A DNA stretch of 64,000 nucleotides from a bacterium. Lineage in GTDB: Bacteria > Actinomycetota > Acidimicrobiia > Spongiisociales > UBA5794. The stretch spans positions 1 through 64,000 of the forward strand of contig JAAETI010000912.1 of the NCBI GenBank assembly GCA_024228555.1, read 5' to 3'. This document shows, in pieces, positions 16,899 to 28,718 of the stretch. A model generated the notes under the pieces. The model was not told where the DNA came from and made no database searches. It saw nothing but the letters and a program-made list of their open reading frames with translations. A program made the position numbers and the translations under genes. Every line of letters begins with the position of its first letter. Position 1 is the stretch's first letter.

Positions 16899-17306
16899 AT
16901 GATCCCCCCTGTGAATCGATATCGCGTCACCTACACACTCTTGGGTCTAGCTCTCGCCGCAGTTGCGATCGGGGCCATCGTCTTTGCGCCATCCGGCGGA
17001 CTCACCGACGTGCCCGAAGCACTCGAATCGTATTCGCCGGAGAATGAGTCGACCGTGCTCCGTCAAATCCAGATCGAAATCGACCTGCCGGTGAACTACG
17101 AGATCGTCTTGGTCGTTGACGGAGTCACCATCCCTGACTCAGAGATCGAAGTCATCGAGGAGACCGGGAAGTTCACGTGGCGCCCAAGCGACACCACCAT
17201 CATTCCGGAGTGGACCGTCGGGCTGCATACAGTTTGGGTTCGCTGGGATCGCACCAGTGGTCTGCCGGATCCCGATGAATGGATATGGACCTTCCGCGTC
17301 CAGTAG
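16899..17306 (+). CDS. Membrane-anchored extracellular hypothetical protein
   Basis: 135 aa. A single N-terminal membrane segment (TYTLLGLALAAVAIGAIVF) is followed by an acidic, beta-rich exterior domain with an Ig-like feel (YSPENESTVLRQIQIEIDLPVNYEIVLVVDG, then GLHTVWVRWDRTSG). I recognise no named family. Divergent from dapC by 41 bp and converging on ligA. Confidence 0.7.
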   Translation: MIPPVNRYRVTYTLLGLALAAVAIGAIVFAPSGGLTDVPEALESYSPENESTVLRQIQIEIDLPVNYEIVLVVDGVTIPDSEIEVIEETGKFTWRPSDTTIIPEWTVGLHTVWVRWDRTSGLPDPDEWIWTFRVQ

Positions 17307-17315
17307 GAACCGGGA

Positions 17316-20246
<2,931 letters not shown>

Positions 20247-20250
<4 letters not shown>

Positions 20251-21311
20251 CGGATCGCCTCGCTGATCGTCCCCCCGCCCAACACCTCATCACCCGCATA
20301 GAACACAGCTGCTTGGCCCGGTGCGACCGCAAGCTGGGGTTTCTCAAACAGCACATGCCAACCATCGCCGTCGTTGTCGAGACTCGCCGGAACCGGTTCA
20401 GATCGGTAGCGAATCTTGACTGCAATGGCCCGCTCCAGTGGTGGACCGTCCGCGATGAACGAGACGTCCTCAACACGACAACCGGTCGCCAGAAGCTCCT
20501 CGCGGGTGCCCAGGACCACCGTCGACGTCTCAGGCTTGATATCGACGACGTACCGACGATCGCCAAGGGCGACCCCGAGGCCGCGCCGTTGACCGATTGT
20601 GAAGTCAACCATTCCTTGGTGCTCAGCCAGATGAGTGCCGTCGCTCATCACCAGCGGACCGGGGCGGGCTGCCTCCGGAAAGCGAGACCTGATGAAGTCG
20701 CGGTACGAGCCGTCCCCCACAAAACACAGGTCCTGGCTATCTGGCTTGTCGGCCGTACGTAGCCCCAGCTTTGTCGCATACTCTCGTACCTTGATCTTGG
20801 TCATCTCGCCCACAGGGAGCCGCACCTTGGCAAGATCTCGTTGCCTGAGCATGTGCAACACGTAGGACTGATCCTTGCTGCCGTCCACCGCACGAATCAG
20901 GTGGTACCCCGATGCATCCTTTCGGATGCGGGCATGATGTCCAGTGACCAGCACGTCGCAACCAAGAGCTGCCGTCCGCTCCAGCAGCACACTGAACCGG
21001 ACCCTGCGATTGCATTCAATACACGGGTTCGGCGTCTTCCCAGCGGCATACATTTTACCGAAATGATCGACAACCTTCTCGGTGAACTCGTCGACGTAGT
21101 CGAGAACGTAATACGGAACTTCAAGTTGAGCGGCCACACGGCGTGCATCTTCGGAATCTGACACCGTGCAACAGCCGGCCAGCGGCATCTCGCCGTTCTC
21201 GCTCTCCCACTGCTTGAGCGTCACGCCGATAACGTCATAGCCTTCATCCTGCATCAGTGCAGCCGCCACGGAGCTGTCGACACCACCCGACATCGCAACG
21301 AGTGCCTTCAT
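20247..21311 (-). CDS. mnmA: tRNA-specific 2-thiouridylase
   Basis: 354 aa. It installs the 2-thio group on U34 of tRNA-Glu, tRNA-Gln and tRNA-Lys with sulfur from a cysteine desulfurase. Evidence: the PP-loop MSGGVDSSVAAALM, the first catalytic Cys in NPCIECNRRVRF, TGHHARI, SKDQSYVLHML, and the second Cys in SQDLCFVGDGSYRDF. The sulfur donor gene lies directly upstream with a 4-bp overlap. Confidence 0.95.
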
Positions 21312-22444
21312 CGCAGACTGCCAACGGTCGTGGCTATCTGGCGAGCCGCAACCAACCCATCGTCAGATTCGCTCGACCAGCCAAAACTGATTCGAACACA
21401 TTCAGCGGCGGCCACCTCCGCCATCCCCATGGCGTCGAGAACGTGCGAGACCTCGATTGCCCCGCTGCTGCAGGCTGATCCCGCCGCCGCGGCCAGTCCG
21501 TCCTGGTCGAGGCGAATCAGAAGTGTCTCCGCGGCAACACCGGGGATGCGAAAGTGACTGTGCTGGACGAGGCGCTCCCCCGATTCCCCCGTTATCTCGA
21601 GATCTGGGATCGCGGCACGCAGAGTCGCCTCAAACTGGTCTCGGACCGATTCAATCCGGTTGTGAAGATCGTCGCGCTCGCTCGCCGTCTTGTCCATGGC
21701 CGCAACCATGCCGACTATCGAGGCAACGTTGTGGGTGCCGGACCGTCGTCCCAACTCCTGGCCTCCACCGTGGACGACAGGCTCCAACTTGATCTCGCGG
21801 GGAACATAGAGGAGACCGACACCTTGAGGTCCGCCAAACTTGTGGCCGGCTAGCGAGATCATGTCACAACCGGTCGTATCAACCGTGATGGGTTCAGTAA
21901 TGAATGCCTGCACTGCGTCCGTATGCATCAGAGCCGACGGTGATTCCTCATGCACTGCAGCCGCGACCTCTTTGATCGGAAAGACGACGCCGGTCTCGTT
22001 GTTGGCCGTCATCACCGAGACGACAGCAGTGTCGCTGTCCACGCACGCCACGATCTCGGCTACATCGATGGCACCGTCGGGGTCGACACCGACCCGGGCA
22101 ACGCGGCAGCCCAACATCTCCACAAACGCGGCAGACTGCAGCACCGCATCGTGTTCGACTGCGGTCGTGACCACGGAGCGACGTCCGCCTTCAGCGAGAG
22201 CGCTGCCCACAACCGCAAGATTGTCGGCCTCGGTCCCGCCGCCGGTGAAAACGATCTCCAGGGGGTGTGCCGCTCCCAAGATCGCAGCGGCTTTCTCTCT
22301 AGCTTCCTCTAGCGCGTTCTTGGCACGCCGCGACACACCGTGGATCCCTGACGGATTACCGAAGGAATCGTCGAGAAGCGGAGCCATGGCAGCCCGGGTT
22401 TCGGGACGTACTTTGGTTGTGGCGGCGTGGTCGAGGTAGATCAT
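21308..22444 (-). CDS. iscS: Cysteine desulfurase (IscS/NifS family)
   Basis: 378 aa from the ATG at 22444 (MIYLDHAATTKV). It is a PLP enzyme that takes sulfur from cysteine as a persulfide. The PLP lysine is in SLAGHKFGGPQGVG and the persulfide Cys in AAGSACSSGAIEVSHVL. MTANNETGVV and the early FTGGGTEADN are typical. The overlap with mnmA points to a main role in tRNA thiolation; it may also feed Fe-S assembly. The track's extra 56 N-terminal residues lack any family support. Confidence 0.92.
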   Translation of the reverse strand: MIYLDHAATTKVRPETRAAMAPLLDDSFGNPSGIHGVSRRAKNALEEAREKAAAILGAAHPLEIVFTGGGTEADNLAVVGSALAEGGRRSVVTTAVEHDAVLQSAAFVEMLGCRVARVGVDPDGAIDVAEIVACVDSDTAVVSVMTANNETGVVFPIKEVAAAVHEESPSALMHTDAVQAFITEPITVDTTGCDMISLAGHKFGGPQGVGLLYVPREIKLEPVVHGGGQELGRRSGTHNVASIVGMVAAMDKTASERDDLHNRIESVRDQFEATLRAAIPDLEITGESGERLVQHSHFRIPGVAAETLLIRLDQDGLAAAAGSACSSGAIEVSHVLDAMGMAEVAAAECVRISFGWSSESDDGLVAARQIATTVGSLR

Positions 22445-22502
22445 GAGTATTCCAGTCTGGCAGACGTGAGTAGCCTCCAGAGCGGCCGTATCGAGGAGAG
22501 TC

Positions 22503-23519
22503 ATGAGAGCTTTACAGCTAGTTGCCCCTGGTCTGCCTTTGGAACTCAGGGAGATCGCAACACCGCAGCCGGGCGCCGACGATGTTGTCGTCGATGTCGT
22601 CGCTTCGGGCATCTGCCGCTCCGATGTTCACTATCGCTCTGGTTTTCCCAAGGTCGGGCCACTGCCGCTGACTCTTGGCCACGAAGTCGCCGGCACCGTT
22701 GCTGCGGCGGGTCCGCAGGTCGCTGGATTCCAACCAGGTGACCGGGTCTGCGTGCACTATCAAGTCGGCTGCGGGTCGTGCGACTACTGCAAGAGGGGAT
22801 TCGAGCAGTTCTGCCGCGATGGCAAGATGATCGGGAACGGACGTGCCGGCGGCTTTGCCGACCAGATCATGATTCCGCAACGGAACGTGATCAGGGTCCC
22901 CGATGCCGTCCTTCTGGACCACGCCGCGGTGATGATGTGTTCGTCGGCAACCTCGCTCCACGCGCTGCGGAAGGGGCGGCTCGCAGAAGGCGAGTCGGTA
23001 GCGGTGTTCGGGGTCGGTGGTCTCGGCATGTCGGCCATCCAACTTGCTTTGATCGAGGGAGCGGAGACGGTCTTTGCCGTCGACTTCAACGAGACAAAGC
23101 TGGCTCGCGCCAAGGAGCTCGGTGCCGTCCCCGTCAACGCCAACCTCGGTGCGGTGACCGAGATCCTAGAGAATGGGGGTGCAGATGTTGCCCTCGATCT
23201 GGTCGGCTCCGCAGCAGTCATGCAGCAATGCCTGGCAGCATTGGCACCGATGGGAAGGGCAGTTGCGGTCGGGTTAACGCCAGACACATTCCAGGTCGGT
23301 CCGTACACCGACCTGGTATCGGGCGAGTCAGAGCTCATCGGCGCCTCCGACCACCTGGCCTCCGAGATCGTCGAACTACTCGGCCACGCCGCCTCAGGCC
23401 GGCTGGTGCTCGACGACATCGTCGAACGCTCAGTCTCACTGACGGCCGAGTCTGTGAATGCAGCCCTCGACGACCTCGAGCGGTTCGGAAACACCATCCG
23501 GACCGTGATTGCGCCCTAG
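22503..23519 (+). CDS. Zinc-dependent alcohol dehydrogenase family protein
   Basis: 338 aa medium-chain dehydrogenase. The catalytic zinc ligands are Cys in SGICRSDVHY and His/Glu in LGHEVAGTV. The structural zinc is bound by the four Cys of CGSCDYCKRGFEQFC. The Rossmann motif is VFGVGGLGMSAIQ, followed by Asp in VDFNETKL, which suggests NAD rather than NADP. The alcohol or sugar substrate cannot be read. Divergent from the cysteine desulfurase gene by 58 bp. Confidence 0.9.
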   Translation: MRALQLVAPGLPLELREIATPQPGADDVVVDVVASGICRSDVHYRSGFPKVGPLPLTLGHEVAGTVAAAGPQVAGFQPGDRVCVHYQVGCGSCDYCKRGFEQFCRDGKMIGNGRAGGFADQIMIPQRNVIRVPDAVLLDHAAVMMCSSATSLHALRKGRLAEGESVAVFGVGGLGMSAIQLALIEGAETVFAVDFNETKLARAKELGAVPVNANLGAVTEILENGGADVALDLVGSAAVMQQCLAALAPMGRAVAVGLTPDTFQVGPYTDLVSGESELIGASDHLASEIVELLGHAASGRLVLDDIVERSVSLTAESVNAALDDLERFGNTIRTVIAP

Positions 23520-23525
23520 ACGGGC

Positions 23526-24671
23526 TTAGGGAGCTTCGGCAAGGATCTCTTCGAGAAACGCCATGACTGCCGCGTTGTATCGTTCTGCATCCACATTCCA
23601 CAGCTCGACCCGTCTCGCACCGTCGAATCTCTCGTAGGTGACCAGCTCCGGCAACGCTTCAGCGAAGTTGTTGGCTGTACCCACTGGAGCTACATCGTCC
23701 TCCGTTCCCTGGAACAGCAGAATGGGGATGTCGAACTGATCGATGCGGTCCATTTGATTGAGCTTTGCCCATGCGAGCCCAAAACGGATCCTGGCAACAC
23801 CTTTGGCAGCGCTTGTGATGACAACCGGGATACCACGATCCTCTGCAATACGATCGACCACCGCACCCAGATCCAACACCGGTGAGTCCAGAACCACACC
23901 GAGCACCTCACCGGCCGAGTCCGATTCATGGAGGTGGTTCATCACGATGGTCGCACCCATCCCGTAGCCATAGAGGATGAATCCTTTGGCTCCACGATTG
24001 CGCGCATATGTGATGGCGGCTTCGACGTCCTGCCACTCATCGAGCCCCCAGCGATAGAATCCGGTGCCGTCGGCGGCAACTCCGTCGTTGCGATAGCTAA
24101 TAACGAGGCTCGGCAGTTCGAAGTCGTTGACCACTGGCAAGATCCGCAGTGCCTGTCGACGCTCATCAAGACCTTCGCCGTGAACAAAGATCGCCCACAG
24201 GTCGCCCCGCCCCGGAATCGACCACGCCGGATTCGCGCCAAGCTCTGCGGGAACACGGACATCGTCGTAGTCGATGGCAAACGCATCATCTGGGTTGGCA
24301 CCGACGGCATAGGCATCGAACGTGACCATCTCGCCGGCAATAAACCGACCCTCGAGAGTACGAAACGATCGCTCCACAGTCTCAGCATCCTGCGAGATGA
24401 TCCCCGTTATCTGGCCGTAACCACCGGTCCCATTGCTAACCCCCCAAATGCCAAGCTGTTCGGTGGTCTCATTTCGAGGAAGGACGATCCGACCGGCCCC
24501 TACGAGCTGGATCTCAAATACGGGGCCCGACTCAACTTCCTGGGGCGTCAGCAGATCGTTGGCGATGACGGTCGACCCGCGAAAGGCGCCAATACTCAGG
24601 CCTGCGATAAGACCAATGGCAACCGCCGCGGCGATACGTCTCGCCCAGTATCCGAATCTGCTCTCTTCCAC
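23526..24671 (-). CDS. Membrane-anchored alpha/beta-hydrolase-fold protein with degenerate active site
   Basis: 381 aa with one N-terminal membrane segment (IAAAVAIGLIAGLSIGAF), so the bulk should face outside. The C-terminal 200 residues follow the alpha/beta-hydrolase pattern, but the nucleophile elbow reads YGYGMGAT, Gly where Ser is expected (codon GGG). The segment that normally carries the His near SWNVD reads ARRVELWNVDAERY, without a His. The Asp of QGTEDDVAP is kept. Both changes were confirmed in the nucleotide sequence. It is therefore probably a non-hydrolytic scaffold or binding protein. It converges with the alcohol dehydrogenase gene. Confidence 0.8.
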   Translation of the reverse strand: MEESRFGYWARRIAAAVAIGLIAGLSIGAFRGSTVIANDLLTPQEVESGPVFEIQLVGAGRIVLPRNETTEQLGIWGVSNGTGGYGQITGIISQDAETVERSFRTLEGRFIAGEMVTFDAYAVGANPDDAFAIDYDDVRVPAELGANPAWSIPGRGDLWAIFVHGEGLDERRQALRILPVVNDFELPSLVISYRNDGVAADGTGFYRWGLDEWQDVEAAITYARNRGAKGFILYGYGMGATIVMNHLHESDSAGEVLGVVLDSPVLDLGAVVDRIAEDRGIPVVITSAAKGVARIRFGLAWAKLNQMDRIDQFDIPILLFQGTEDDVAPVGTANNFAEALPELVTYERFDGARRVELWNVDAERYNAAVMAFLEEILAEAP

Positions 24672-24717
24672 CGGACGAGGCTACCGCGCTTTCTCCGCAA
24701 TCAAGCTTTTGCAGCGG

Positions 24718-25485
24718 TCACTTGCCGGAGAAGTCTGGCTTCTCCTTGTTCACAAACGCCAGTATCCCTGTCTTGGCATCATCTGTGGCGAAGACTTCCT
24801 CGAAAGCCTCACGCTCGACACCAAGGGCAGACTCGATGGACAGCCCGTAGCCGGCACCCATCGCCTTCTTGACCGCCCAATAAGCACGGGTTGGCCCCAT
24901 GGTGAACTGGGCAGCGTCGGCAAGCGCGGTTTCTAGCAGCGCTTCGGGAGCAACCACCTTGTCGGCAAGTCCCAGCACTTCGGCTTCGTCTGCCCCGATG
25001 TGGCGGCCCGAAAAGATGAGTGCTTTCGCCTTTTGGAAACCAATGATTCGGGCGAGACGCTGGGTGCCCCCGGCACCGGGAATGATGCCGAGAAGTATCT
25101 CGGGCTGGCCGACCTTGGCGTCATCGGCCAGATACCTGAAGTCGGCGCCCATCGCCAGTTCGAGTCCACCACCAAGCGCATAACCTGAGATGGCCGCAAT
25201 CGTCGGCTTCTGCAATCCCTCGAGCCGAAAGATCACCGCACCCAGCCCTGACGCCTGGGGCTCGGAGTCCTCACTATCAAAGGCGTCCACAAACCTGGTG
25301 ATGTCGGCCCCGGCTGCAAAATGTTTGGTGCCGTTGATAACCACCGCACGGATCGCGGGGTCCTCCGCTTGGGTGATAGCAGCATCGATATCGGCAATGA
25401 GCTCACTGTCTAGTGCATTGACCGGGGGACGATTCAAGGTGATCTGCGCCACCGCACCGCTGACTGCATAGTCAACCAGACTCAT
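24718..25485 (-). CDS. Enoyl-CoA hydratase/isomerase family protein
   Basis: 255 aa crotonase-fold protein. The oxyanion hole residues lie in NGTKHFAAGADI and ALGGGLELAMGADFR. Glu at the second position is present in GQPEILLGIIPGAGGTQRL (both catalytic glutamates of the hydratase type appear kept), so hydration of enoyl-CoA in fatty or branched-chain acid breakdown is likely. It lies just after the MeaB-type GTPase gene, which also belongs to acyl-CoA metabolism. Confidence 0.88.
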   Translation of the reverse strand: MSLVDYAVSGAVAQITLNRPPVNALDSELIADIDAAITQAEDPAIRAVVINGTKHFAAGADITRFVDAFDSEDSEPQASGLGAVIFRLEGLQKPTIAAISGYALGGGLELAMGADFRYLADDAKVGQPEILLGIIPGAGGTQRLARIIGFQKAKALIFSGRHIGADEAEVLGLADKVVAPEALLETALADAAQFTMGPTRAYWAVKKAMGAGYGLSIESALGVEREAFEEVFATDDAKTGILAFVNKEKPDFSGK

Positions 25486-25519
25486 GTCATGCCTCTCTTG
25501 TTGCCGGATCTACCTGAGA

Positions 25520-26482
25520 CTACTCCGAGGCTACTCCCAGCCCGCTGAGAAGCCGTGCAGCTGCACTCCATGGGTCGATCTTCCGCTCTCCCACTTCAGC
25601 AGTCAGACCCGCCCAAACCGCTTGCGGCACCGCTGAACGGACCTGCTGCCGCATGCCAACCAGCAACGCCGATTCCATCTCATTGACGAGACGGGTGCTC
25701 CGTTCTTCGGCAAGTTGGCCCGAGCCCTCGATGTGAAGACGATGCGCTTCGATTGCCGCCCACAGCAGATCGATGCCGTCACCGGTCGAGGCGACGGTCG
25801 GGATGATCGGCACCGACCAGGACCGCACCCCACCCAGCTCGAGCATCTGGGTCAGGTCGCGCACCGTCTCGCTGACACCGGACCGATCTGCCTTGTTGAC
25901 TACGAAGATGTCGCCAATCTCCAGCAACCCCGCCTTTGCGGCCTGCACGCTGTCCCCCCAACCTGGGTTGACCACAACGACGGTGGTGTCTGCGTTGCCA
26001 GCGATCTCCACCTCGGCTTGGCCGACACCGACGGTCTCAACGACTACCTCGCCAAAGCCCAACCCGTCGAGAGTGGCCACGACCCGCGGCGTCGCCGCGG
26101 AAATACCTCCGAGGTGGCCACGACTCGCCATAGAACGGATGTAGACACCGTCATCGTCGATGTGGTCTTGCATCCGGACTCTGTCGCCGAGCACGGCACC
26201 ACCGCTGAAGGGGCTAGACGGGTCAACCGCAACGACTGCGACTTCGGATCCGCGGTTGCGAATCCGCGTGATGAGACGATCGGTCAGAGTGGACTTGCCG
26301 GCACCCGGCGCCCCGGTCAGACCGGTTGTCCATGCACTCCCTCCACGGGGAAACACCTGTCCCAGAATTGCAGCCGCGGCATCGCCACCGTTCTCCACAA
26401 TCGTGATAAGACGTGCCAAGGAACGGCGGTCACCGGCCGTAGCTTTCGGGATGAGGATTGCGGGGTCAGAGATTCGAGCCAT
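25520..26482 (-). CDS. meaB: ArgK/MeaB-family GTPase, methylmalonyl-CoA mutase chaperone type
   Basis: 320 aa G3E-family GTPase. Walker A GAPGAGKSTLTD, the DPSSPFSGGAVLGDRVRM switch segment, ETVGVGQAEVEIA, and NKADRSG as the base-specificity motif. Family members protect and reload adenosylcobalamin-dependent mutases. No mutase gene is in the window, so the partner must lie elsewhere; the mutase identity is inferred from the family only. Confidence 0.88.
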   Translation of the reverse strand: MARISDPAILIPKATAGDRRSLARLITIVENGGDAAAAILGQVFPRGGSAWTTGLTGAPGAGKSTLTDRLITRIRNRGSEVAVVAVDPSSPFSGGAVLGDRVRMQDHIDDDGVYIRSMASRGHLGGISAATPRVVATLDGLGFGEVVVETVGVGQAEVEIAGNADTTVVVVNPGWGDSVQAAKAGLLEIGDIFVVNKADRSGVSETVRDLTQMLELGGVRSWSVPIIPTVASTGDGIDLLWAAIEAHRLHIEGSGQLAEERSTRLVNEMESALLVGMRQQVRSAVPQAVWAGLTAEVGERKIDPWSAAARLLSGLGVASE

Positions 26483-26522
26483 CGTCGCTGGAGCCTAACC
26501 CGTCGACGAACCAGACCTCGGG

Positions 26523-27386
26523 TTAGACAGAAACCACCGAAGTCACACCGGGCACCCGATCCTGGAGAATCCGCTCGATGCCGGAAGTGAGCGTCATCGT
26601 TGACAACGGGCATCCCCCGCAGGCACCGACCAGCTGCAAAGAAACCTTGCCACCCTCGGTTCCAAGCAAGATCAAGTCCCCACCATCGGCCTGCAGCGCA
26701 GGACGGATGTACTCAAGGGTCTCGTTGAGGAGATCCTGGTCGATTATCTCGGCACCCGGCTCATCGAACTTCTGGTCCGTGGGTGAAGCCACTTCAATGA
26801 TGGAACTCTGTGCGTCGCTCATGTCTTCTTCAATCTCGGTGGATGGCGATTCATTCCCGATTCGCACTATCAGTGTAGGGGAAAATGTGGTGCCGATTCC
26901 CAGTTCGGCGGCACCCTCCATAATCTCGGCATCCGAGAGGCGGGAAGTGAGGAGCAGCGCCTTCTCAGGATCATGGACCCGATACAGGTGATACCACTGG
27001 CGGACCGGACTCAAGGGAACTCTGGCTCCGCCGACGTCGGCGAACCGCTCGACATCGAAGGGAAACCTGGCCTCCACACCGTCGATCACCAGGGCCATGT
27101 CTCCAATTATGTCGATAGGGACTGATTCGCCCGCTGCCGACCATTCGGACCGCAGAAACCACTGTGACCGCCACGGGTCAGTTGACACTGGCTCGCTGAA
27201 CTCGCCCAGCATTGCTTCGACTGCATAGCGAGAAGAGCCGTCGACGACGATGTCGAGATCACCAACCGTCACATCAAGACCGTTGAGCCGCAACATGGCG
27301 CTGCCCCCGAGCACATAGGGAATCCCGACATGCTCAAAGCGCATGGCGAGATCCGCAAGCACAGACCGGATCGGTTGAGAAAGCAT
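26523..27386 (-). CDS. Nucleotidyltransferase-like domain fused to an Nfu (NifU C-terminal) domain
   Basis: 287 aa in one frame from the ATG at 27386 (GAGGTGACC upstream). Residues about 15-130 resemble a minimal nucleotidyltransferase (VLGGSAMLRLNG then GDLDIVVDG, the GGS/GxxDxD pattern). The last 75 residues are a clear Nfu iron-sulfur scaffold domain (YIRPALQADGGDLILLG, CxxC in GACGGCPLSTMTLTSGIERI). An internal ATG at 26822 (MSDAQSS), with AGAAG before it, could give a separate Nfu protein of about 99 aa. Nfu delivers 4Fe-4S clusters to target enzymes. The pairing with a nucleotidyltransferase is unusual. It begins 2 bp after the SpoIID-type gene. Confidence 0.8.
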   Translation of the reverse strand: MLSQPIRSVLADLAMRFEHVGIPYVLGGSAMLRLNGLDVTVGDLDIVVDGSSRYAVEAMLGEFSEPVSTDPWRSQWFLRSEWSAAGESVPIDIIGDMALVIDGVEARFPFDVERFADVGGARVPLSPVRQWYHLYRVHDPEKALLLTSRLSDAEIMEGAAELGIGTTFSPTLIVRIGNESPSTEIEEDMSDAQSSIIEVASPTDQKFDEPGAEIIDQDLLNETLEYIRPALQADGGDLILLGTEGGKVSLQLVGACGGCPLSTMTLTSGIERILQDRVPGVTSVVSV

Positions 27387-27388
27387 GG

Positions 27389-28702
27389 TCACCTCGGTCG
27401 CCACCGTGGTGGCCGGAACAGCGGCGAATCGTACACGGCCGCCCCAGATCCGATAATCACAACGCCCTGCTGCGATCTGCGGAATGTCCACTCACCTGCA
27501 TTCAGGGTCACCGGGTCGAATCCAGGGGCTGCTACCTGAAACGGCCCGTCGGCGTCGACAAAGATCTGAGCTCTTTCCACCTCAAGCCCAACCCGAGCCG
27601 TATCGGGGAGCATCGATCCTGCGTCTTGGGGGGCAAGCCCGTAGTAGAGATCGAGAATGTCCTGGTAGGTCGCCCCTGCGGTCCCCATAGCCATCGCCCC
27701 CCATTGACTCATGCCTACGCCATGACCCCAGCCCTCGCCAACGACGGTGAGCGTCCCTGGTTCACCAGATTCCCCAGGTGGCAGCAACTCGTACAAAGAG
27801 CCTTTGGGTGGTTCGAAGTCAACATCAAATGAGTACGACAAGACGGTCTGCGGCCAGCGACTACCACTCGACCTGGTAGCCGGCATCAGACCCGGATACA
27901 GGTCGGGGCCGTACACATTGAAGATGGCGCGGAAGCGGGTCGCGGTAACCGCGGTCACACCCAGCTCCGTCTGTACCTCCACTGCCTCCGGCCCGTTGCC
28001 CTCTCCTGGGCTGCGCAGCCTCACGTCGTCGATCGCATCACCGAAGCTGTAACCACCTCTCGCAAAAACCCTCGCAAAGGTGTCAGCAGTGACGGTGAGT
28101 TCCCAGCGTTCGTATGGCGTGTATTCGAGTTCGGGGGAATCGACCGCTTGCAGGTACGGAACCCCGCCGCCACCCCAGATGTCCTGGACCGATCGAGTGC
28201 GTTTGCCGGCGCTCGATGAGTACAGCGCCTGCGCCGGCCGGTCTTCGTAGATCAGGATCTCACCACCAGTGGCGACGACGGCATCGGCCCAATCGACAGC
28301 CGCACCGCTCGGACCGCGATACACCTGGCAGTACTGAGATGCACATATGTCGTAGTCGTACCTCGTCCCATTGATGCTCCGACCACGGGACAAAGTCCAA
28401 GCCAGATAGGTCCGGGCGGCCACCGCCTGAGCTTGCAAGGTTGCTGCCGGCCACGATGCCGGAACCTCCAAGATCCCCATCAAGTATTGGTCAACGGTGG
28501 AGGTCTCAACCGCGGCAAGACCGGCTGGGTACGCGGTGATCTCGAGGGTTCCTTGGTAGCCGCCGCGACCCATCTCCAGAGTCGTCCCGGCCTCTGGGTT
28601 CAAGGCGACCGATTCGACAGGCTGGGAGACAACAATCTTTGATGCGGGTTGAGCAGGCTGGGCTACCAGCATGGCAAAGACAAGCGCAACGACAGCAGAG
28701 AT
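27389..28702 (-). CDS. SpoIID/LytB domain protein, possible ATC start
   Basis: About 437 aa, exported. A hydrophobic leader (SAVVALVFAMLVAQPAQPA) precedes the SpoIID domain: VDQYLMGILEVPASWPAATLQAQAVAARTY, the conserved CQVYRG, AVVATGGEIL, YSSSAGKRT and VVGEGWGHGVGMSQWGAMAM. SpoIID proteins are lytic transglycosylases acting on peptidoglycan without stem peptides. No ATG, GTG or TTG precedes the leader in frame after the murA stop. An ATC at 28702 sits 8 nt after GGGAGG and would give a sensible leader, so a rare ATC start is proposed. The next ATG would cut the signal peptide. Confidence 0.85.
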   Translation of the reverse strand: MSAVVALVFAMLVAQPAQPASKIVVSQPVESVALNPEAGTTLEMGRGGYQGTLEITAYPAGLAAVETSTVDQYLMGILEVPASWPAATLQAQAVAARTYLAWTLSRGRSINGTRYDYDICASQYCQVYRGPSGAAVDWADAVVATGGEILIYEDRPAQALYSSSAGKRTRSVQDIWGGGGVPYLQAVDSPELEYTPYERWELTVTADTFARVFARGGYSFGDAIDDVRLRSPGEGNGPEAVEVQTELGVTAVTATRFRAIFNVYGPDLYPGLMPATRSSGSRWPQTVLSYSFDVDFEPPKGSLYELLPPGESGEPGTLTVVGEGWGHGVGMSQWGAMAMGTAGATYQDILDLYYGLAPQDAGSMLPDTARVGLEVERAQIFVDADGPFQVAAPGFDPVTLNAGEWTFRRSQQGVVIIGSGAAVYDSPLFRPPRWRPR

Positions 28703-28706
28703 GGGG

Positions 28707-28718
28707 TCTCCCTCCCTT
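28707..28718 (-). promoter_or_regulatory. Strong ribosome binding site pointing to an ATC start
   Basis: AAGGGAGGGAGA on the minus strand immediately follows and overlaps the murA stop codon. Its GGGAGG core lies 8 nt before ATC at 28702. It decides the start of the SpoIID gene. Confidence 0.6.

Noticed and set aside
22784-23497. 237-aa minus-strand ORF opposite the alcohol dehydrogenase
   Set aside because: Ser/Arg-rich shadow of a gene with complete zinc motifs.
22503-23519. Alcohol dehydrogenase as the missing cofactor-recycling enzyme of the microcompartment
   Set aside because: It is 11 kb away, zinc-dependent, without an N-terminal encapsulation helix, and separated by housekeeping genes.
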